From Flavobacterium sp. (GTDB lineage: Bacteria; Bacteroidota; Bacteroidia; Flavobacteriales; Flavobacteriaceae), in assembly GCA_017989775.1 (NCBI GenBank), contig JAGNPF010000013.1:1-11909 (forward strand): 11,909 nt of DNA, in the 5' to 3' direction. Made by a program: the position numbers and the translations under genes. The stretch's first letter is position 1. Every line of letters begins with the position of its first letter. Positions 6,669-11,909 of the stretch are shown piece after piece. Under the pieces are notes generated by a model. It saw only the letters and a program-made list of their open reading frames with translations. It was not told the DNA's origin and did no database searches.

Positions 6669-8012
6669 CTAGACTACTCCTTGTGCGAGCATGGCATCGG
6701 CCACTTTCACAAATCCAGCAATATTGGCTCCTTTCACGTAATTGACATAACCGTCTTCTTCAACTCCGTATTTCTTGCATTGATTGTGGATTCCTACCAT
6801 GATTTCTTTCAATCTCTCGTCCACCTCTTCGCTGGTCCAGTTCAATCGAATGGAATTCTGCGTCATTTCCAATCCGGAAGCGGCAACCCCTCCTGCATTG
6901 GCGGCTTTTCCTGGTGCATACAAAACTTTTGCATTCAAGAATTCTTTAATGGCACCCAAGGTACAAGGCATGTTTGCAGCTTCGGTAACACAAGTCACTC
7001 CGTTGGCAATCAACATTTTTGCGTCGTCTTCGTTCAATTCGTTTTGGGTTGCACAAGGAATCGCGATATCTGCCTTGACTTCCCATACGCTTTTTCCTTT
7101 GTGAAAAACAGCTTTTGGATATTTCTCCAAATACATTTCGGCCCTATTGTCGCCACTGGCACGCATTTCAAGCATGTATTCAATTTTTTCTCCCGAAATT
7201 CCTTCCTCGTCATAAATATAGCCATCAGGACCGGAAAGTGTCAATATTTTTCCGCCCAATTCGTTTATTTTCAAGGCCACTCCCCAAGCCACGTTTCCAA
7301 ATCCTGAGATAACCACCGTTTTTCCCTTGATTTTTTGACCAATGGTTTTAAGCATTTGTTCCGTGAAATAAACCACGCCATATCCCGTTGCTTCCGGTCT
7401 TATCAATGAACCTCCATAAGCGATTCCTTTTCCGGTCAACACTCCCGTAAATTCATTGCGGATTCTTTTGTATTGGCCAAACAAATACCCTATTTCCCTG
7501 GCTCCAACTCCAATGTCGCCGGCGGGAACATCCAAATCTGGGCCAATATGTCGGCATAATTCCGTCATGAAGGATTGGCAAAAACGCATCACTTCTGCAT
7601 CCGATTTTCCTTGTGGGTCAAAATCAGAACCTCCTTTTCCTCCTCCCATTGGAAGCGTGGTCAAACTGTTCTTGAATACTTGTTCGAAAGCCAGAAATTT
7701 CAATACCGACAAATTTACCGTGTGATGAAAGCGGATTCCTCCTTTGTATGGACCTATGGCAGAATTCATTTGTATCCTGAATCCCCTGTTTACGCGAATC
7801 TCCCCTTGGTCGTCCACCCAGGGAACCCTGAATATTATGGATCGCTCCGGCTCGGCAATTCTAAGCAACAAATTCTTGCCGTCGTATTTTTTTTGTCCCG
7901 CGGTAAAAGGAATCACCGTTTCGGCAAATTCCCTTACAGCTTGGATAAACTCGGGTTCATTCGGGTTTTTTGACTCTACCAGAGCCATAAATTGATTTAT
8001 TTTATCTTCCAT
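6669..8012 (-). CDS. gdhA: NADP-type glutamate dehydrogenase
   Basis: 447-residue cytoplasmic enzyme that aminates 2-oxoglutarate with ammonium to give L-glutamate using NAD(P)H; the hexameric 'short' family of about 450 residues. Key sites: GPYKGG with substrate-binding Lys90, Lys114 in FEQVFKNSL, the signature LPMGGGKGGSDFDP with catalytic Lys126, and PAGDIGVG with catalytic Asp166. The Rossmann-fold loop SGFGNVAWG (236-244) is followed by the strand ending LTLSGPDGYIYDEEG, typical of NADP-linked, E. coli GdhA-like enzymes; coenzyme preference is inferred from this resemblance. The C-terminal region ANAGGVAASGLEMTQN carries the conserved substrate-site segment. Length and start (ATG at 8010-8012) are normal. 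It is monocistronic, bounded by its own terminator and divergent from the exported-protein gene at 8302. Composition is the most GC-rich in the window in the lines counted. Confidence 0.96.
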   Translation of the reverse strand: MEDKINQFMALVESKNPNEPEFIQAVREFAETVIPFTAGQKKYDGKNLLLRIAEPERSIIFRVPWVDDQGEIRVNRGFRIQMNSAIGPYKGGIRFHHTVNLSVLKFLAFEQVFKNSLTTLPMGGGKGGSDFDPQGKSDAEVMRFCQSFMTELCRHIGPDLDVPAGDIGVGAREIGYLFGQYKRIRNEFTGVLTGKGIAYGGSLIRPEATGYGVVYFTEQMLKTIGQKIKGKTVVISGFGNVAWGVALKINELGGKILTLSGPDGYIYDEEGISGEKIEYMLEMRASGDNRAEMYLEKYPKAVFHKGKSVWEVKADIAIPCATQNELNEDDAKMLIANGVTCVTEAANMPCTLGAIKEFLNAKVLYAPGKAANAGGVAASGLEMTQNSIRLNWTSEEVDERLKEIMVGIHNQCKKYGVEEDGYVNYVKGANIAGFVKVADAMLAQGVV

Positions 8013-8100
8013 TTTTTAAATAAATTATTCAAACAAGGTTAGTATTAAATGCTTATCTAAACGAAATAATTTTTTAAGAAAACGATTTCGTAACACTATA

Positions 8101-8108
8101 CAAAGATA
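8101..8108 (-). promoter_or_regulatory. Putative -7 element for gdhA
   Basis: On the minus strand this reads TATCTTTG, an exact TAnnTTTG match, 88 bases before the gdhA start. The leader would be about 80 nt. No good -33 TTG is visible at the usual spacing. The 289-base gdhA/8302 divergent spacer is otherwise very AT-rich, without a recognisable operator. Confidence 0.45.
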
Positions 8109-8272
8109 CATTTTATAAAAATATTGCTCTTTGTTTTTTAATTTTCTTAACCAAAATTCTTTCTTTTTATAAATGTAGGAAGGATTTTAATCAAACACAT
8201 TACTATTGTTTGTAAAAACACAAAAACCCTTATATTTTAATTTGATAATACACGTATTGATTGATGTTTTTA

Positions 8273-8280
8273 TATATTTG
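8273..8280 (+). promoter_or_regulatory. Putative -7 element for the gene at 8302
   Basis: TATATTTG matches TAnnTTTG exactly and lies 21 bases before the ATG, so the leader would be about 15 nt. Upstream TTG triplets (8241-8244 and 8257-8263) are not at ideal spacing. Confidence 0.5.
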
Positions 8281-8301
8281 TAAAAAAAGTAACTCGTCGT
8301 A

Positions 8302-9105
8302 ATGGCTCCAAAATCTATTATAGCTTTCTGTTTCCTTCTTTTTGGAATTTCGAATGTGGTTACTGCACAATTTGGATTTTCCCACGAAATTGGTGTTATC
8401 GCAGGCCCGGTGGCATTTCAATCGGATTATGGAGAAAGATATGACCTGTCAACAAACGCAGGCAATACAGGTTACGGAATTGGTTTAATTCACTACATGA
8501 ATTTCTCCTACACGGCGGAATGTAATTGTTATACCCCGGAAACTTACTTCAACGACCATTTTAAACTAAGAAGCGAATTGTCCTATAACAAAACCGATTT
8601 GGAGCATTTTGGCCAATGGGTAGAAGGCAGCAATTCCATTGGCAAGCAACAATTAAAGGCAATGCAAGGAAACACGGCAGTGACCAACATTGGAATGCAG
8701 CTGGAATTTTTCCCTTGGAGTATTCGCGACTTTACCTCGACAATAGAAAGTTGGGGACCATTTATAAGCCTTGGAGGGCAATTTAGTTTTTACGATGCAA
8801 AAGTCTCTTCAACGATGGGTCCTTTGGGAACACCTTTGACCACTTTCCCCAAATATTTGGTTCCATCCGAAGGAAGACCTTATGGATTTTCTACTGAAAC
8901 AGGCTCCGTTTGGTCGGTAGTTTCAAGTATCGGAACACGTTACAAACTGGCTCCTTTATCTGATTTGATGGTAGATTTAAGATTGCAATACTACTTCTCC
9001 AACTGGGTGGATGGCCTGAGTCCGAATCCCGATATTTATAAAGAAAACAAGGCAAACGACTGGTTGGTTTGGTTTAACGTGGGTTACATCTATTACTTGC
9101 AATAG
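8302..9105 (+). CDS. Exported, probably outer-membrane protein of the THC0290_0291 family; function unknown
   Basis: 267 residues. A hydrophobic N-terminal segment with a typical cleavage site (VVTA-QF, after residue 22) indicates export through Sec. The mature part is rich in aromatic residues and Gly, with alternating-residue strands (for example FGFSHEIGVIAGPVAFQSDYG and DLRLQYYFSNW), and ends in strands closing with YIYYLQ, compatible with a small outer-membrane beta-barrel. Two close cysteines occur in ECNCYTPETYFNDHFKLR. The opening FGFSHEIGVIAGPVAFQSDYG pattern resembles what I recall as the flavobacterial 'THC0290_0291 family'; no function is established for it. The gene is divergent from gdhA and some database entries may carry misleading names for that reason. 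It is monocistronic, closed by a strong hairpin. Family name from memory, moderately sure; export call firm. Confidence 0.75.
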   Translation: MAPKSIIAFCFLLFGISNVVTAQFGFSHEIGVIAGPVAFQSDYGERYDLSTNAGNTGYGIGLIHYMNFSYTAECNCYTPETYFNDHFKLRSELSYNKTDLEHFGQWVEGSNSIGKQQLKAMQGNTAVTNIGMQLEFFPWSIRDFTSTIESWGPFISLGGQFSFYDAKVSSTMGPLGTPLTTFPKYLVPSEGRPYGFSTETGSVWSVVSSIGTRYKLAPLSDLMVDLRLQYYFSNWVDGLSPNPDIYKENKANDWLVWFNVGYIYYLQ

Positions 9106-9122
9106 CAGAAACACGCTTCCAG

Positions 9123-9174
9123 CAAACAATAAATCCCGATGCAAAAGACTGATTGCATCGGGATTTATTGTTTG
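9123..9174. terminator. Bidirectional hairpin terminator between convergent genes
   Basis: A perfect 22-bp stem (9123-9144 with 9153-9174) encloses an 8-base loop. The stem has a GC core (CCCGATGC) and AT-rich outer ends, so the distal arm supplies a U-rich tract (TTTATTGTTT) on either strand. It lies 17 bases after the stop at 9105 and 11 bases before the 3' end of the convergent gene at 9186. Confidence 0.85.
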
Positions 9175-9185
9175 GAAAAAATGGT

Positions 9186-9641
9186 TTAAACCAATTTTCG
9201 AATACTCATCAAGACTCCAACATGAAGTCCCTCATGGTAATTGTTGAAATTCATTGCTCCTTCGGCACTTGTCAACACAAAACCTGTTGAAGTCGGATAT
9301 TCGGTATAGTTCTTGAAAATTCCGTTGGCATAATCTTCCTTTGTTTTTTCGATGGTCGAGAACAACAAGGACTTGATTTCGTCCACTTCGGCTTGGGTAG
9401 CATCTTGTTCCGGCTTGGCTCCTTTTTTGTATTTTTCGATCATTTCTTCCGAAACCATTACCGGCAGTCCCGACAATTTGTAAACCAATATTTGTTGCGT
9501 CACAATAACATGGGCAGCGTTCCAAATCAAATTATTGCTGAATCCTTCCGGAATTTTGTTGAGTTGTTCCAAAGTGTGGTTTTCCAAAATTTTGGAAATC
9601 ATGTTTCTGCTTGTGGTGTTTACGTTGAGTGTTTGTTCCAT
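9186..9641 (-). CDS. DinB-fold (YfiT/DinB superfamily) protein
   Basis: 151-residue four-helix-bundle protein of the DinB superfamily, whose members usually hold a divalent metal through three His and include thiol-dependent S-transferases. The His triad is visible: His44 in WNAAHVIVTQQ, and His136 and His140 in NYHEGLHVGVL. The first helix begins near residue 10 and the family's W-N-x-x-H motif is intact. The stretch TEYPTSTGFVLTSAEGAMNF before the last helix is typical of the flavobacterial branch. Substrate unknown; despite the name there is no polymerase relation. It is convergent with the exported-protein gene, sharing a terminator, and divergent from the ArsC-like gene with 78 bases between starts. 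Start ATG at 9639-9641, length normal. Confidence 0.85.
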   Translation of the reverse strand: MEQTLNVNTTSRNMISKILENHTLEQLNKIPEGFSNNLIWNAAHVIVTQQILVYKLSGLPVMVSEEMIEKYKKGAKPEQDATQAEVDEIKSLLFSTIEKTKEDYANGIFKNYTEYPTSTGFVLTSAEGAMNFNNYHEGLHVGVLMSIRKLV

Positions 9642-9687
9642 TTTTCAAATTTTCGATAAAAATAATCATTTTCCGTTTCAAATGAAT

Positions 9688-9702
9688 TTTCTTTGCACAA
9701 AG
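9688..9702 (+). promoter_or_regulatory. Weak promoter core for the ArsC-like/EamA pair
   Basis: TTTCTTTG (9688-9695) is one mismatch from TAnnTTTG and would start transcription about 19 nt before the ATG at 9720. It overlaps a small perfect palindrome, CTTTGCACAAAG (9691-9702), which places TTTG on both strands in this divergent spacer. Whether the palindrome is an operator or chance is open. Confidence 0.3.
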
Positions 9703-9719
9703 AAATTACAACTACCCTC

Positions 9720-10070
9720 ATGAACAAAATATACTATCTCGCTTCTTGCGACACTTGTCGAAAAATCATCAAATCCTTGCCGCAAAATCATAATTTGACG
9801 TTTCACGACATCAAACAAGACCCGATTACGGTGGAAGAATTGGAAGAAATGCACCGACTTTCAGGAAGTTACGAAGCGCTTTTCAGTAAAAAAGCACAAC
9901 TTTACAAATCGATGGATTTAAAGAATAAATCCTTGACCGAAGCCGATTTCAAGAAATACATTTTGGAACATTACACTTTTTTGAGCCGTCCCGTTTTCAT
10001 CATTGACGGCAAAATTTACATTGGCAACAGCCAGCAAAACATCCTGCAGGTAATGAAAGCTTTAGCCTAA
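9720..10070 (+). CDS. ArsC/Spx-family thioredoxin-fold protein
   Basis: 116-residue cytoplasmic protein of the arsenate reductase (ArsC)/Spx/YffB group. It has the N-terminal strand followed by the redox motif Cys10-Asp-Thr-Cys13-Arg, then FHDIKQDPITVEELEEM, and the conserved Arg90-Pro91 in the LSRPVFIIDGKIYIG strand, which in the family faces the active-site Cys. True ArsC enzymes use a single reactive Cys with glutaredoxin, whereas this C-x-x-C form is closer to Spx/YffB-like members, so arsenate reduction is not proven and no ars genes are nearby. I chose the ATG at 9720; an in-frame TTG at 9693 lies on the putative promoter core. Its stop overlaps the start of the next gene (TAATG), so the two are translated as a unit. 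Confidence 0.85.
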   Translation: MNKIYYLASCDTCRKIIKSLPQNHNLTFHDIKQDPITVEELEEMHRLSGSYEALFSKKAQLYKSMDLKNKSLTEADFKKYILEHYTFLSRPVFIIDGKIYIGNSQQNILQVMKALA

Positions 10071-10966
10071 TGTCCAAAAGAACGCTTGCCCTCATTACCG
10101 CCACCATCGTTTCCATCATTTACGGGATGACTTTCACGATTGCCAAAGACGTGATGCCAAAACATGTCGAAGCCTACGGATTCATCATCATGAGGGTGGG
10201 TGGAGCCACGATTTTGTTTTGGTTGTCATGGCTTTTCAGCCGAAATTCGACCGCAGTTCGCCAAGAACAAATTGACCCCAAAGATTATCCTCGCATCATT
10301 GCGGCCGCATTTTTTGGCGTGGCCCTGAACATGCTCTCCTTTTTCAAAGGATTGAGTCTCACTTCGCCCATTTCGGCATCGGTACTCATGGTTTGCACAC
10401 CCATAATCGTATTGATTCTTTCGGCCATTATTCTCAAAGAACGAATGCAAAAAAGAATGGTTTTCGGGATTATTTTAGGTTTAATTGGCACCGCTTTTCT
10501 GATTCTTTACGGGAAATCTTCGGGAAATGCCACCAATCCCACTTTGGGCAATTTTCTGGTGTTCATCAATGCTTCTTCCTATGGTTTGTACTTGGTAATC
10601 ATCCGAAAATTGATGGAGAAATACAACCCTTTCAACTTTGCCAAATGGATTTATTTGATAGGTTTCGTGATGGTTTTGCCGTTTGGTTGGGGTGAATTTG
10701 AAGTTATAAATTGGACTTCGATGCCAATGGATATTTATTTAAAAATTGGTTTCGTGGTAGTTTTTTCGACCTTCGGAACTTATATGCTGAATTTGCTTTC
10801 GATGCGAGAACTCAAACCAACCACCGTCGCCGTTTTTGTGTATTTACAACCGTTTTTTGCCACTGTTTTTGCCATTAGTTTGGGAAAAGACGAACTGAAT
10901 TTGGTCAAAATCGTTTCGGCAATATTGATATTTACGGGCGTATATTTGGTAACACAAAAGAAGTAG
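10070..10966 (+). CDS. EamA/DMT-superfamily transporter
   Basis: 298-residue inner-membrane protein with about ten hydrophobic segments forming two EamA repeats (about 5-138 and 150-295), the layout of drug/metabolite transporters of the RhaT/YdcZ-like class. Typical marks: the opening segment with IIYGMTFTIAKDVMP; the conserved stretch SPISASVLMVCTPIIVLILS followed by KERM at the end of the first repeat; and its counterpart KPTTVAVFVYLQPFFATVFA in the second. The substrate (amino acid, metabolite or drug export) cannot be inferred. The ATG shares its first base with the stop of the ArsC-like gene upstream, so coupling is expected. The stop codon lies at the left edge of a dispersed inverted repeat. 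Confidence 0.9.
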   Translation: MSKRTLALITATIVSIIYGMTFTIAKDVMPKHVEAYGFIIMRVGGATILFWLSWLFSRNSTAVRQEQIDPKDYPRIIAAAFFGVALNMLSFFKGLSLTSPISASVLMVCTPIIVLILSAIILKERMQKRMVFGIILGLIGTAFLILYGKSSGNATNPTLGNFLVFINASSYGLYLVIIRKLMEKYNPFNFAKWIYLIGFVMVLPFGWGEFEVINWTSMPMDIYLKIGFVVVFSTFGTYMLNLLSMRELKPTTVAVFVYLQPFFATVFAISLGKDELNLVKIVSAILIFTGVYLVTQKK

Positions 10967-11078
10967 GCAGTGGTCAGTCTTTAGTGTTCAGTGCCAAAAT
11001 TTGCCGTTCCCAATACTGCCTATAATTTTGAAAACTAAAAGATGGTAACTAATCCAACACTGAACACTAAAAACTGCC
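10966..11078. repeat. Inverted repeat of the AGTGTTCAGTG type in the EamA-yicC spacer
   Basis: TTTAGTGTTCAGTG (10980-10993) is matched exactly by its reverse complement CACTGAACACTAAA (11058-11071). Outside this, GGCAGT (10966-10971) is matched by ACTGCC (11073-11078), with an 8-base insert GGTCAGTC in the left arm. A further CTGAACACT follows at 11081-11089. Scattered elements rich in CAGTGTTCAGT are familiar from flavobacterial intergenic regions (recollection). The element begins at the last base of the EamA stop codon. Confidence 0.65.
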
Positions 11079-11096
11079 TCCTGAACACTTTTTTCT

Positions 11097-11104
11097 TATC
11101 TTTG
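11097..11104 (+). promoter_or_regulatory. Putative -7 element for yicC
   Basis: TATCTTTG is an exact TAnnTTTG match 20 bases before the ATG at 11125. No clear -33 TTG is present; the upstream bases are the repeat. Confidence 0.5.
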
Positions 11105-11124
11105 AACACTTTTTAGAAAACAAC

Positions 11125-11909
11125 ATGATACAATCAATGACTGGATTTGGTAAAGCTAGCTTGCAATTGCCAACCAAAAAAATTACGGTAGAAGTAAAAT
11201 CGCTAAACAGCAAAGGTTTGGATTTAAGCGTTCGAATGCCTTCTGCTTACCGCGAAATGGAACTGGGTTTGCGCAACCAAATTGCCTTGAAACTGGAAAG
11301 AGGAAAAGTAGATTTTTCGATTTTCATCGAAAGCACTGCCGAACAAACTTCTACAAAAGTGAATGTTCCCATCGTCAAAGCCTACATCAACCAGTTGCGC
11401 GAAGTATATCCGGCTGCCGATGAAACCGAATTAATGAAAATGGCCGTAAGAATGCCCGATACTTTAAAAACTGAAAGAGAAGAAATTGACGAAAACGACT
11501 GGATCGAAATTCAAAAAGTTATCTCGGAAGCTTTGGATTATATTGGAAATTTCCGAAAAGATGAAGGCGCTTCGTTGGAGAAAGAATTCCAGTTGCGCAT
11601 CGGAAACATTCGTCAATACATGAATGACGCTTTGGCATTAGACCCAGAAAGGGTTCAGGCAATCAAAGACCGTTTGCAAACCGCCATTTCAGAATTGAAA
11701 GTCAATGTTGATGAAAACCGATTCGAACAAGAATTGATTTATTACCTAGAAAAATTAGACATCACCGAAGAAAAAGTGCGTTTGACCAACCACTTAGATT
11801 ATTTCCTGGAAACCATCAACGGAACGGAAGCCAACGGTAGAAAACTGGGTTTCATCACCCAAGAAATGGGACGTGAAATCAACACAATGGGTTCCAAATC
11901 AAATCACGC
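11125..11909 (+). CDS. yicC: YicC/YloC-family endoribonuclease, cut by the window end
   Basis: 261 complete codons are visible of a family usually near 290 residues. The gene begins with the signature MIQSMTGFGKA and continues with VEVKSLNSKGLDLSVRMP, the YicC N-terminal domain. The C-terminal domain (DUF1732) carries the motifs RFEQELIYYLEKLDITEE, then VRLTNHLDYF, then GRKLGFITQEMGREINTMGSKSNH, which runs off the window. YicC proteins are RNases that act on RNA such as the small RNA RyhB in E. coli. The open frame reaches the last base without a stop, so only the C-terminal tail is missing. In many bacteria gmk (guanylate kinase) follows; that would lie outside. Start ATG at 11125 with its own -7 element. 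Confidence 0.93.
   Translation, partial: MIQSMTGFGKASLQLPTKKITVEVKSLNSKGLDLSVRMPSAYREMELGLRNQIALKLERGKVDFSIFIESTAEQTSTKVNVPIVKAYINQLREVYPAADETELMKMAVRMPDTLKTEREEIDENDWIEIQKVISEALDYIGNFRKDEGASLEKEFQLRIGNIRQYMNDALALDPERVQAIKDRLQTAISELKVNVDENRFEQELIYYLEKLDITEEKVRLTNHLDYFLETINGTEANGRKLGFITQEMGREINTMGSKSNH

Noticed and set aside
6453..7307. 284-codon plus-strand frame across the porZ start and gdhA
   Set aside because: Antisense to two well-supported genes and runs through the terminator; Phe/His/Ser-rich shadow translation with no recognisable motif.
9720..10070. Arsenic-resistance operon
   Set aside because: Only an ArsC/Spx-fold protein is present; no arsR, arsB or acr3 neighbour, and the active site is C-x-x-C.

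Overview
The window reads as chromosomal DNA from a member of the Bacteroidota, most likely the Flavobacteriaceae (Flavobacterium or a close relative). Three things point there: several promoters have the -7 element TAnnTTTG used by the Bacteroidota sigma factor and no obvious Shine-Dalgarno sequences; there is a type IX secretion protein with its C-terminal sorting domain; and most proteins resemble flavobacterial families. No rRNA, tRNA, CRISPR array, prophage, transposase or insertion sequence was found.

Layout. (1) 1-989, + strand: an endonuclease/exonuclease/phosphatase-family protein whose 5' end is cut by the window edge and also looks frame-disrupted. (2) 990-2257, +: an intergenic stretch with a promoter and a leader of about 105 nt, holding a possible 14-codon upstream ORF and competing short stems, then a CorA-type divalent-cation transporter. 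(3) 2258-2479: a convergent spacer holding an imperfect inverted repeat that looks dispersed. (4) 6530-2480, - strand: a compact operon, porZ, then an OafA-like acyltransferase, then recO. The spacing is 32 nt and then a 7-nt overlap. (5) 8012-6669, -: NADP-type glutamate dehydrogenase with a clear terminator between it and porZ. (6) 8302-9105, +: a secreted or outer-membrane protein divergent from gdhA, closed by a 22-bp hairpin terminator shared with a convergent DinB-fold protein (9641-9186, -). (7) 9720-10966, +: an ArsC/Spx-like thioredoxin-fold protein overlapping an EamA-type transporter by one base. (8) 10966-11078: a second inverted repeat of a dispersed type. (9) 11125-end, +: a YicC-family endoribonuclease cut by the window end.

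Most of this is ordinary core-genome content. The part that most deserves a second look is the porZ operon. A membrane acyltransferase of the kind that decorates surface polysaccharides lies between PorZ, the type IX secretion protein that in Porphyromonas binds anionic lipopolysaccharide, and the repair gene recO. The acyltransferase and roughly the last 60% of porZ are clearly more AT-rich (about 32% GC in hand-counted lines) than the start of porZ (about 44%) and recO (about 40%). That pattern is compatible with a recombined block that brought a glycan-modifying enzyme together with part of PorZ. This is an inference from composition and position only.
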